From SIAF01 sp046152955 (GTDB lineage: Bacteria; Planctomycetota; Planctomycetia; Planctomycetales; Planctomycetaceae), in assembly GCA_046152955.1 (NCBI GenBank), contig JBJXGA010000472.1, forward strand, positions 1 to 33,418: a stretch of DNA of 33,418 bases, given 5' to 3'. The number at the start of each line of letters is the position of its first letter. The stretch's first letter is position 1. The translations under genes and the position numbers were made by a program. This document shows positions 8,228 to 15,016 of this stretch, one piece after another. The notes beneath the pieces are model-generated. The model was not told where the DNA came from, did no database searches, and saw nothing but the letters and a program-made list of their open reading frames with translations.

Positions 8228-8507
8228 TCATGCCCCGCCGTCAGTTGAAGTGCCAAGTTCGGCCGGATCCACAGTCCCGGACGCTTGCTTACGATCCGAA
8301 GGCGCCTGACCGTATGTGGCAATGAGCTGGCATAGCCGGTCGCGAACGCTTCGGACCGCGTCAATCGCCTCGTCGTTCTTCGGCTTCTTCGTCGCCCATT
8401 GCAAGACGAGTCGTCGGAAAGCCTGCGGATCATCGAAAGGCTCAAGGGCCGGCGGCCACTCAGCACTTCCGACACTTCGTGGTGGCTGGCCTGGACGAAT
8501 TTAACCG
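8228..8507 (-). pseudogene. Orphan coding fragment, no start codon
   Basis: One minus-strand frame runs from just after a TAA to a TGA at 8228-8230. It contains FRRLVLQWATKKPKNDE and AIDAVRSVRDRLCQLIATYG, which look like genuine protein with helical character. No ATG, GTG or TTG precedes this part in frame, so the 5' end is missing. Its upstream 55 bases (8423-8478) are shared, in another frame, with the HigA-like gene at 9644-9961, so the piece appears joined to antitoxin DNA by recombination. The product is not recognised. Confidence 0.35.
8423..8478 (-). pseudogene. Fragment of a HigA-like antitoxin gene (helix-turn-helix part)
   Basis: Read on the minus strand it gives SEVLSGRRPLSLSMIRRL, matching SEVLSGHRPLSLSMIRRL of the copy at 9644-9961. 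About 55 bases align with roughly six differences, then identity ends abruptly. No start or toxin partner is present. Confidence 0.6.
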
Positions 8508-8589
8508 TCAGTCAAATCAGTGAGTTCGCGATGGAATCTGGGCAACCTGCGGCTCGAGTAAACCAAAAACCCATCTTGCCGCGCAGCAT

Positions 8590-8628
8590 TCCTGGAATCC
8601 GTCATTCAGGGTATGATGGATTCCAGGA
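8590..8628. promoter_or_regulatory. Inverted repeat, candidate operator of the PIN toxin-antitoxin cluster
   Basis: Perfect 11-bp arms TCCTGGAATCC (8590-8600) and GGATTCCAGGA (8618-8628) are separated by 17 bases. The spacer ends with TATGAT (8612-8617), a -10-like box. The second arm ends nine bases before the ATG of the first small gene. This layout fits an operator bound by the antitoxin, as is usual for autoregulated type II modules. The function is inferred, not shown. Confidence 0.55.
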
Positions 8629-8637
8629 CGACTTGCT

Positions 8638-8763
8638 ATGATTGTCATCGAAGCGACGACTGACGCCACGCTGGATTCGACCGGTCAATTGCGACTGACC
8701 CACCAGCCGCGGTTGCCGCGCGGCCCCGTGCGGCACGAGAACACGTGTCAGCAACCAATCTGA
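8638..8763 (+). CDS. Small antitoxin-like protein, C-terminus probably altered
   Basis: A 41-residue frame that reads MIVIEATTDATLDSTGQLRL and then HQPRLPRGPVR. The start resembles short antitoxin-like proteins (IEA..D..G.L.L....LP.GPV) found just upstream of PIN genes. The end, HENTCQQPI, does not fit that pattern, so a frameshift or truncation after GPVR is likely. It ends 15 bases before the PIN gene. It lies just downstream of the inverted repeat at 8590-8628. Confidence 0.5.
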   Translation: MIVIEATTDATLDSTGQLRLTHQPRLPRGPVRHENTCQQPI

Positions 8764-8778
8764 GCGCATGGAGTCCGC

Positions 8779-9249
8779 ATGGAATCGGTCTACCTGGAAA
8801 CATCGTTCATCAGCTACCTGGTCGCTCGTCCCGGTCGTGACGTAATTGTCGCGGGGCACCAACAGACGACACAGGAATGGTGGGCGAATCGACGGAGCCA
8901 GTTTGAGTGCTTGGTTTCCCAAGTCGTCATCGACGAAGTTTCGGTCGGCGACCCTGCGGAGGTTGAAAAGCAGGTGGCAATCATCGGCGGCCTGCCAACC
9001 CTCGAGGTCACGGAAGTCGCCGAAGCCTTATCGAAGGCCATCATCGTTGCCGGTATCCTTCCGCCGCACGCTTTTCCTGATGCCGCACATATCGCCGTAT
9101 CCGCGGTTCACGCCGTTGACGATCTTTTAACCTGGAATTGCAAGCACTTGGCGAACGCACAAATCGCACGGAGAATCGCAGTGGTTTGCGAGAAGCTGAG
9201 CCAGAAAATGCCAATTATCTGTACGCCCGAAGAACTCATGGGAGCCTAG
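8779..9249 (+). CDS. PIN-domain protein, probable VapC-like ribonuclease toxin
   Basis: A 156-residue PIN protein, which in this superfamily cuts RNA with a metal held by acidic residues. Candidate site residues are E7 in VYLETSFISY, E53 in VIDEVS, D101 in FPDAAHIAVS and D114/D115 before LLTWN. The first acid is Glu rather than Asp, as is usual in the YLETS subgroup. The helical HIAVSAVHAVDDLLTWNCKHLAN segment is typical (positions 104-126). GGAG lies five bases before ATG 8779. It sits between a small antitoxin-like gene and a second small gene starting four bases after its stop, as in three-gene PIN clusters. It appears intact. Confidence 0.82.
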   Translation: MESVYLETSFISYLVARPGRDVIVAGHQQTTQEWWANRRSQFECLVSQVVIDEVSVGDPAEVEKQVAIIGGLPTLEVTEVAEALSKAIIVAGILPPHAFPDAAHIAVSAVHAVDDLLTWNCKHLANAQIARRIAVVCEKLSQKMPIICTPEELMGA

Positions 9250-9253
9250 CAAC

Positions 9254-9484
9254 ATGTGGGAAGACCCGATCGTCGCGGAAGTTCATCGGACCCGTGAGAA
9301 GTTCGCGGCGGAGTGCAACTATGACCTCGTGGCGTATTTCGCCGATGTTCGGAAACGTCAGGCGTCGCTCGGCAGCCGGCTTGTGAGGCAAAGGGGGCCA
9401 GCCGACCTGGCGGCTGCCGCGGAGCAGGGCCGCAATTCCGGCATCGCAGGGTCCGCAGCCTCTGAGACGGCCCCGGCAGCTTAG
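9254..9484 (+). CDS. PIN-associated small protein, C-terminus replaced by repeat-derived sequence
   Basis: A 76-residue protein starting MWEDPIVAEVHRTREKFA and including YDLVAYFADVRKRQASLG. This start is a familiar companion of PIN genes of this subgroup in planctomycetes and cyanobacteria; its exact role, antitoxin or accessory, is not known to me. It starts four bases after the PIN stop, so it is probably co-transcribed. From about residue 40 (GSRLVRQRG onward) the protein becomes a low-complexity Ala/Gly tail. The DNA there (about 9370-9490) looks like a dispersed intergenic repeat rather than the natural end. Confidence 0.6.
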   Translation: MWEDPIVAEVHRTREKFAAECNYDLVAYFADVRKRQASLGSRLVRQRGPADLAAAAEQGRNSGIAGSAASETAPAA

Positions 9485-9643
9485 CCTTGTTGTTAGCCCC
9501 TGAGAAGACGTGTGGCGAAAGCAACACGTTTCGCGCAGCCGTGGAGACGACAGCGCCAATTCAACGCAAGGCGTGCAGCTCATGAGCGAGGCGGATGAGA
9601 GCACGAAGGGCTCCGCCAGTTTCCTCTGCACGGCCGGGCGATA

Positions 9644-9961
9644 TCAACGGCTCCCGACGGCAGGTAGTCGCCGACGAGCCGGTTTCGGTTTGGCGCGGCG
9701 GACCCGCGGGGATTTCGTCGCCCGAATGGCAACTTCCGCCGGGAGTTGCAGGCCTTCGACCAGCCTGCGGATCATCGACAGGCTCAAGGGCCGATGGCCG
9801 CTCAGCACCTCCGACACCTTGCTTTTGCTCCCGAGATACGCAATCAGGTCTTTGGGCTTCAGTCCTTGCTGCTCCATGCGAAACCGAATGGCGGCAATCG
9901 GGTCGGGCGGATCGATCGGATACCGGCTCTCCTCATAAGGCTTCACGATTGACAACGTCAT
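9644..9961 (-). pseudogene. HigA-like antitoxin lacking its N-terminal part
   Basis: Read from ATG 9961 it gives 105 residues: MTLSIVKPYEESRYPIDPP, then IAAIRFRMEQQGLKPKDL, IAYLGSKSKVSEVLSGHRPL and SLSMIRRL, an XRE/HigA-type helix-turn-helix. Compared with the copy at 14012, about 45 N-terminal residues are replaced by MTLSIVKP. The DNA-binding half is complete, so it might still bind an operator. The C-terminus is basic (SPRVRRAKPKPARRR). No HigB toxin is found upstream on the minus strand; 9962-10117 holds no recognisable gene. It might therefore be an orphan regulator rather than dead. Confidence 0.65.
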
Positions 9962-10105
9962 CCTCGACCGCAAGACTGCCGAAACGATTGTAACCGTTCA
10001 TAGAATGTGACCTGCCGTCCCGTGGGTGGCCGACAACGGGAGCACATGGTGTCTGATCAGGGCGGTTGAACGTGATTCGGTAATCCGGCGCACTGCATCG
10101 ACTTC

Positions 10106-10111
10106 GAGGAG
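10106..10111 (+). promoter_or_regulatory. Ribosome binding site of the HAD/HerA-like fusion gene
   Basis: GAGGAG with six bases before ATG 10118. It supports this start. Confidence 0.65.
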
Positions 10112-10117
10112 TATCGG

Positions 10118-11827
10118 ATGAAATTTCACGTTTTGGCTGCCGATTACGATGGCACCTTGGCCGACAACGGATACGTCGAGGCGACGACCGTGGATGCACT
10201 GGTCCGCCTGCGGCAGTCGGGACGGCACGTGGTGATGGTCACCGGCCGGCTCCTCGCGCCGCTCCTCGACGCCTTTCCCGAGGTCGCACTATGCGATCTG
10301 GTCGTCGCCGAGAATGGCGCACTCCTCTATGATCCGAAAACTCGTACGGAGCGGCCGCTGGCGGAAGCGCCGCCGCGAGAATTTCTGGAGACTCTGCGCA
10401 CTCGCGGTGTGCAAGTCAGCGAAGTTGGCCGGGTGATCATTGCGACTTGCGTCCCGTATGAAACATTGACGCTCGAAACGATTCGTGACGCGGCGTTGGA
10501 GCTGCAGATCGTCTTCAACAAGGGCGCCGTGATGGTGCTGCCCACCGGCGTCAACAAAGCCAGCGGCTTACGGGCCGCGCTCATGGAATTGGGCCTGTCG
10601 CCGCACAATGCCGTCGGAATCGGCGACGCGGAAAATGACGGGGCGTTTCTGAAGCTGTGTGAAGCGTCGGCGGCCGTCGACAACGCACTCGACGCCCTAA
10701 AAGGCCAGGCCGACATCACGGTCAAGGGCGCGGGTGGAAAGGGGGTAGTCGAGTTGATCGACCGACTGATCGCCGACGACCTGAAAGAGTTGCACCATCG
10801 ACCGGGGCGCGGAATACTCCTTGGCACTGACCTCGCCGGCGAAGCACTTTGGATACCGGTGTACGGAACTCGCATGCTCGTCACCGGGGATTCGGCCGGG
10901 GGAAAATCCAAACTGGCCGTCAGCATTCTCAGTCAATTGATCGAGTCGGGATACCAGACGTGTGTGATCGATCCGGAGGGGGATTTTCAGGCCGTCGAGG
11001 GGGCGATCGTCCTGGGCACGCGGAAACAATCGCCGTCTCCCGAAGAAGTCATGCAGGTCATTTGCAAGCCGGACATGAGCTGCGTCGTGAGTTTGTTCGG
11101 GACCGAGACGCACGAACAACCGGCGCAATTTGGTCGGTTGTATCGCGCGTTGCAGGATCATCGCATTCGCACTGGCCGGCCGCATTGGAACATCATCGAC
11201 GAGGCCCATTATCCGATCTCTGCCTCCGGGGTCGGAATCGACGAGCTGCATTTTGAGGATTGGCGCAGTGTCATGTATGTAACGGCATTTCCGCAACAAA
11301 TGCCGCGCACCGTTCTAAGCAACATCGACCTGTTTGTAACAATTGGCGATGACCCCGCCAAGCTGCTTGCTGAGTATTGCGAGTTACTGGGCATCAAGTC
11401 GCCCGAACTGAAACCGCCGGCCGACTCCGAAAAACATCGTGCTGTGGCCTGGTGGCGAGGAAAGGGCGCGCCCTTCTGGTTCCGAAGGTCGTCGCTTCAG
11501 GGCGAGCATCAGCGCCACCGGCATCAGTATTTCGACGGAGAAATGGATCCCGCCAATCAATTCTATTTCCGCGGACCCAAAGGACTGCTCAAGCTTGCTG
11601 CCGGAAATCTTCGCACTTTCATGCAACTGGCAGATGGCGTCGACGACGAGACGTGGATCTACCACCTTCAACGGGGTGACTACGCCGACTGGTTTCGAAC
11701 TGCCATTCAAGACGAAAAACTCGCCGTCCTGGCGGAGCAACTGCACCGCACGGACGGTGTGTCGGCAAAAGAGAGTCGGAAGCGCATCAGTGAATTGATC
11801 CAGAAGCTGTATGTCAACGAACTATGA
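10118..11827 (+). CDS. Three-part fusion: HAD phosphatase, HerA/FtsK-like ATPase and a C-terminal domain
   Basis: A 569-residue protein. Residues 1 to about 225 are a Cof/type IIB HAD hydrolase: DYDGT (9-13, nucleophile D9 and D11), VTGR (41-44), K147 in GVNKASG and GDAEND (169-174). Residues about 235-440 are a P-loop ATPase with Walker A GDSAGGKS (257-264), VIDPEGDF (283-290, the HerA/DUF87-like strand) and Walker B NIIDEAH (358-364). Residues about 460-569 form another unit (FYFRGPKGLLKLAAGNLRTF and DETWIYHLQRGDYADWFR). All catalytic motifs of the first two units are intact. I recall the last segment from other planctomycete proteins. The ribosome site GAGGAG fixes the start. No partner gene adjoins. 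A phosphatase coupled to an ATP-driven motor is unusual and its substrate cannot be told from sequence. Confidence 0.85.
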   Translation: MKFHVLAADYDGTLADNGYVEATTVDALVRLRQSGRHVVMVTGRLLAPLLDAFPEVALCDLVVAENGALLYDPKTRTERPLAEAPPREFLETLRTRGVQVSEVGRVIIATCVPYETLTLETIRDAALELQIVFNKGAVMVLPTGVNKASGLRAALMELGLSPHNAVGIGDAENDGAFLKLCEASAAVDNALDALKGQADITVKGAGGKGVVELIDRLIADDLKELHHRPGRGILLGTDLAGEALWIPVYGTRMLVTGDSAGGKSKLAVSILSQLIESGYQTCVIDPEGDFQAVEGAIVLGTRKQSPSPEEVMQVICKPDMSCVVSLFGTETHEQPAQFGRLYRALQDHRIRTGRPHWNIIDEAHYPISASGVGIDELHFEDWRSVMYVTAFPQQMPRTVLSNIDLFVTIGDDPAKLLAEYCELLGIKSPELKPPADSEKHRAVAWWRGKGAPFWFRRSSLQGEHQRHRHQYFDGEMDPANQFYFRGPKGLLKLAAGNLRTFMQLADGVDDETWIYHLQRGDYADWFRTAIQDEKLAVLAEQLHRTDGVSAKESRKRISELIQKLYVNEL

Positions 11828-12043
11828 CAGGTCCGGGGATTCGATCCCACCGGCGAAACTGGAACATTGAGACCAGTTCGTTCCGAGCTGAAATTCCAGA
11901 GGAATGCCCGTCATCACTAGCAGGCCAGAGTTGAGTCCCAAGAATCGCTCGCAGATGCGAGCCACTTCGCCGTAATGCTCGTTATGGCGGCGAATGGCCA
12001 GCCACTTGAACAGCACGCTCTGCAAGGCCAGCTCCATCATCAA
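11822..12043 (-). pseudogene. cydA: Fragment of cytochrome bd oxidase subunit I (cydA)
   Basis: The minus-strand frame gives LQSVLFKWLAIRRHNEHYG, then CERFLGLNSGLLVMTGIPLE and FQLGTNWSQCSSFAGG. This matches the transmembrane region of CydA around GIxMEFQFGTNW, near residues 40-90 of the family. The usual N-terminal part, the haem-ligand residues and the rest of the about 450-residue protein are absent, and no cydB is nearby. It is therefore a stranded remnant. It overlaps the end of the HAD fusion by six bases and lies before the fumarase gene. Bases 12044-12121 show nothing recognised. Confidence 0.6.
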
Positions 12044-12121
12044 CGACTGGGACGATAACTGTCAGGAGGCGTGTTTTCTCAATGAACCACTGAAATTGAA
12101 ACAGGGGAGCGGGCGAAGTCA

Positions 12122-13657
12122 ATGACTGGATTCCGAATCGAGATCGACGCGCTGGGCGAAGTCTGTGTTCCCACGGGCGCCCATTACGGCGCGCAAATCC
12201 AGCGCGCGGTTGAGAACTTTCCAATCTCAGGCTTTCGGTTCCCCTGCCGGTTCATTCGCGCGCTCGCACTCGTGAAGGCTGCCGCCGCCAAAGTCAATCA
12301 GGCGCTCGGTCTGCTCAAAGCTGAATTCGGCGACGCGATCGTCACGGCAGCGAACGAGATCGCTGCTGGACAGTGGGACGGCGAGTTTGTGCTGGACATT
12401 TTCCAGACCGGCTCGGGCACCTCGACGAACATGAATGCCAACGAAGTGATCGCCAGTCGCGCCAATGAACTGCTCGGCGGCAGAAAGGGGGACCGCGCCC
12501 CCATACGCCCCAACGATGAAGTCAACAAGTGCCAGTCGTCCAACGACGTGATCCCGACAGCGATTCATTTGGCGGCACTCGACGGAATCGATCACGACCT
12601 ACTGCCATCGCTCGCGGCTCTGGCTCTGGGGCTGGAGGTGAAGGCGGAAGAGTTCGAGGACGTACTGAAGACCGGCCGGTCTCATTTGCAAGACGCTGTA
12701 CCGATCATGCTTGGCCAGGAGTTTGGCGGTTGGGCCTCGCAGCTTCGTCACGGCATTGCGCGAGTCAATGTGGCTCGTGCGCATCTTCTGGAGCTTCCAA
12801 TTGGCGGAACCGCGCTCGGAACCGGGCTGAACGCGCATCCTGAATTCGGATCGCGAATGTGCGATAAATTGGCGAAGACGACAACCCGTGGCTTGAGGGT
12901 GGCCGATAACCTGTTCGAGGCGATTGGATCGCGAGACGCGCTGGTTGAGACATCGGGGACGCTCAAGACCGTGGCCGTCAGCCTGCTCAAGATCGCCAGC
13001 GACATCCGCTTGCTCGCATGCGGGCCACGCACCGGGATCGCCGAGATCACGATTCCTCAATTGCAGTCTGGGAGCTCGATCATGCCGGGCAAGGTGAACC
13101 CGGTCATGCCCGAAATGATGATCCAGGTGTGTGCGCAAGTCATCGGCAACGATGCCGCGGTAACCTTAGGGGGCGTTCTTGGCCAGCTCGACCTCAATGT
13201 GATGATGCCGCTCATGGCACACAACCTTCTTCAGTCCATTGCGATTCTGGCAGCCGCTTGCCGTTCATTCGACGAACGTTGCGTTTCGCACGGCCCGGTG
13301 ATTTTCACCAAACCCGAGAACGTTCGCGGAATCGTGGCCAACCGGGATCGCTGCCGCGCACTCGTCGAGTCGAGCCTGATGGCGGTCACTGCACTGGTGC
13401 CAAGACTGGGATATCACGAGGCATCCGTAATCGCCGAAGAATCGCATCGGACTGCCAGAACTGTTCGAGAGATCGTCCTGGAAAAGAAACTTGTCTCAGC
13501 GGCCGAGCTAGACTTGCTCCTGGATTTGACCGGCATGACCAGACCTGCGATTCGGGAAGAGGCGGGTGACGCCACCCACAGCGATCCTTTCGCACAACGC
13601 CGTGATGAACAAACCCAGCGCGAGAATCGCTGGCGTGACGATGGCGGTCAGGGATGA
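12122..13657 (+). CDS. fumC: Class II fumarate hydratase (fumarase/aspartase superfamily) with an extended tail
   Basis: It should convert fumarate to malate in the citric acid cycle as a soluble homotetramer. Superfamily motifs are in place: TGSGTSTNMN (96-105), QSSNDVIP (138-145), TGRSHLQDAVP with H188, and the mobile loop GSSIMPGKVNP with S318. LPIGGTALGTGLNAHPEF supports a fumarase. NPVMPE and HLQDAVP are seen in aspartases too, so aspartate ammonia-lyase is not excluded. The family is usually about 460 residues; here there are 511. After about residue 477 (TGMTRPAI) the tail looks unrelated (basic and acidic, ending RDDGGQG), which suggests the natural stop was lost by rearrangement. AGGGGAG lies about 12 bases before the start. 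Confidence 0.85.
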   Translation: MTGFRIEIDALGEVCVPTGAHYGAQIQRAVENFPISGFRFPCRFIRALALVKAAAAKVNQALGLLKAEFGDAIVTAANEIAAGQWDGEFVLDIFQTGSGTSTNMNANEVIASRANELLGGRKGDRAPIRPNDEVNKCQSSNDVIPTAIHLAALDGIDHDLLPSLAALALGLEVKAEEFEDVLKTGRSHLQDAVPIMLGQEFGGWASQLRHGIARVNVARAHLLELPIGGTALGTGLNAHPEFGSRMCDKLAKTTTRGLRVADNLFEAIGSRDALVETSGTLKTVAVSLLKIASDIRLLACGPRTGIAEITIPQLQSGSSIMPGKVNPVMPEMMIQVCAQVIGNDAAVTLGGVLGQLDLNVMMPLMAHNLLQSIAILAAACRSFDERCVSHGPVIFTKPENVRGIVANRDRCRALVESSLMAVTALVPRLGYHEASVIAEESHRTARTVREIVLEKKLVSAAELDLLLDLTGMTRPAIREEAGDATHSDPFAQRRDEQTQRENRWRDDGGQG

Positions 13658-13802
13658 AGTCGATGGCCTTCGCCACCGATCGAAGTCTCAGTTGGCAGAG
13701 GAGCGTATCGAGGAGCCGGACGTAGGCTTCGTGACCGAGGACTGTCGGCTGCAATGGCTGCCAAGGCTTCAAGGCGGCCAGCTTCGCCGACGCCAGCTTG
13801 CA

Positions 13803-14012
13803 CAGTCCTTGCTGTTCCATGCGAAACCGCACGGCGGCAATCGGGTCGGGCGGATCGATCGGATAGCGGCTCTCCTCGAACGTCTCCACCAACAGGAGCA
13901 GCAACTCCAATTCGTCCCCCTTCGGCGTACCCGGCTTCGCGTCAAAGACGGCGTCGATCCGCGCCAGGGTCGCCTGGTGTTCCGCCTCGGTTTTGATCAC
14001 TTTTGGTTTCAT
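13803..14012 (-). pseudogene. N-terminal half of a HigA-like antitoxin gene
   Basis: From ATG 14012 the first 70 residues read MKPKVIKTEAEHQATLARID, KPGTPKGDELELLLLL and ESRYPIDPPDPIAAVRFRME. They match this antitoxin family up to RMEQQGL, where the copy at 9644-9961 continues into its helix-turn-helix. Here the frame continues into unrelated sequence (CKLASAKLAALKPWQPLQP) that stays open to 13386 across the antisense of the fumarase gene. The DNA-binding half is therefore missing. 13658-13802 holds that unexplained junction. Confidence 0.7.
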
Positions 14013-14040
14013 AATTTCCGACTTCGTTTTCGCCGCTGCC

Positions 14041-14475
14041 TCACCCGGAAAACGGCCGAGTTTGACTCTGGTAGTCGCGTATCCCGTCGATCACCGTAGA
14101 GCGCACGGGCTCGACGTCGCACCTCAGCAATGCGGCAACAGCGGTCTCCGCCGACTCGACGCATTGCTGGGCGAATTCATGCATCCCTGACGCGGCTGAA
14201 TGAAAGTCGTAATCCGCTCGATTCCGTTCGGTGCGCAAATAGTCCAGTCTGCGCGCCGCCATGACTGCCTCCGACTCTCCCGAAAAAAGGAGCCAGCGAG
14301 CGATCATAGCGTGTGCACTATCGCTACGGGCAACACGAAATCCCCAGGTTTCGACCAACTCGCGTGCCACGTGAAATGCGCCAAAGTAGGCCCGGCTAAT
14401 TGCGGTTCGCGCATGGGGTTCAGAGTTCCGCAGCGCAAGCTCTCGAGCTACATTGAGAAAATCGAGACCGGTCAT
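14041..14475 (-). CDS. HEPN-domain protein, probable toxin of a two-gene module
   Basis: A 144-residue all-helical protein with the HEPN pattern: ISRAYFGAFHVARELVE (26-42) and LRTERNRADYDFH (80-92). R86 and H92 form an R-x5-H arrangement within the Rx4-6H motif of HEPN ribonucleases, although the RNxADY form may be non-catalytic. Its ATG overlaps the end of the upstream gene by four bases (14472-14475), which implies translational coupling. In many bacteria such HEPN genes pair with a small partner as toxin-antitoxin or RNA-cutting modules. It lies next to the HigA remnant at 13803-14012, on the same strand. It ends 28 bases from that remnant's start. Confidence 0.75.
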   Translation of the reverse strand: MTGLDFLNVARELALRNSEPHARTAISRAYFGAFHVARELVETWGFRVARSDSAHAMIARWLLFSGESEAVMAARRLDYLRTERNRADYDFHSAASGMHEFAQQCVESAETAVAALLRCDVEPVRSTVIDGIRDYQSQTRPFSG

Positions 14476-14813
14476 GCGTGTGGATAAGCGGTGAAGACAA
14501 ATAGCAGCGAATCCGCCCCCGCGAGATCAAGAATCCTTGTGATCCATATCTGTTCTCGTTTGAGACGCTGTTGGCGATCAAGGTCGGTGACCACGTCAAA
14601 TACAATCTTCGGAGAATCCGAAATCTCTGGATCCCATTCCACCTCAACCTCGATCGGCTCGGGAAACAATGCTTGTATCTCGCCATACAGTCGAGGCAAT
14701 AGATGACGCACGCCAAATCTGTCGGCGATTGACAGCACTTCTTCAGAAAAACCACCGACTGGCTCACCTGACAGTGCAGGCTGTTCCACCGCTAGCGTAG
14801 GCGTCTGAGGCAT
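14472..14813 (-). CDS. Partner of the HEPN protein, unknown family
   Basis: A 113-residue protein from ATG 14813 (MPQTPTLAVEQPAL); an in-frame ATG at 14843 is possible, but GGAAG lies seven bases before 14813. It has a helical middle (EEVLSIADRFGVRHLLPRLY) and a strand-rich end with IEVEVEWDPEIS, KIVFDVVTDLD and QIWITRILDLAG. The four-base overlap with the HEPN gene and its size argue for a toxin-antitoxin or nuclease-regulator pair. It lacks the GSxxxxxxxxxxDxD motif of MNT nucleotidyltransferases, the classic HEPN partner. The strands may form a small metal-independent fold; I do not recognise it. Confidence 0.6.
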   Translation of the reverse strand: MPQTPTLAVEQPALSGEPVGGFSEEVLSIADRFGVRHLLPRLYGEIQALFPEPIEVEVEWDPEISDSPKIVFDVVTDLDRQQRLKREQIWITRILDLAGADSLLFVFTAYPHA

Positions 14814-14948
14814 CGTCGATCTTCCGTCGTTGGGCTGGGTCATTCCCCTGGTGGGTCGTATTCTATCAGACGAAGGCGTAGTCGTGCAGTCGAAACGGAA
14901 AAAGTGGGGGCGGGGTTAGTCTGGACTTCAAAGCCATTTCTCGACCGA

Positions 14949-14977
14949 TTGACTCGGATCAGCGCTCTTTCGACAAT
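14949..14977 (+). promoter_or_regulatory. Candidate sigma-70-type promoter for the haem-motif protein
   Basis: TTGACT (14949-14954), 17 bases, GACAAT (14972-14977). It would give a leader of about 33 bases before ATG 15017. Confidence 0.4.
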
Positions 14978-15016
14978 CCAGCGAGAGACGCGGACAAGCC
15001 TACCGGGAAACCTGCC

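Larger units (their letters stand above)
8026..8637. other. Gene-poor mosaic of decayed fragments
   Basis: No intact gene was found. Bases about 8150-8275 read, on the minus strand, a segment containing NLALQLTAGHE that I recall as a recurrent planctomycete repeat. Bases 8276-8425 carry an orphan coding-like piece. Bases 8423-8478 match part of a HigA-like gene. Bases 8510-8589 show nothing recognised. An inverted repeat at 8590-8628 leads into the PIN cluster. Confidence 0.5.

Noticed and set aside
8091..8325. Two plus-strand frames of 72 residues
   Set aside because: Basic, repeat-derived text without protein-like pattern; the minus strand explains this DNA better.
9500..9530. CGTGT/ACACG mini-hairpin
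   Set aside because: Only five base pairs with a long loop, not followed by a T run.
9933..10199. Minus-strand 88-residue frame upstream of the HigA-like remnant, considered as its toxin
   Set aside because: No HigB/RelE pattern is visible and most of it overlaps the start of the HAD fusion gene.
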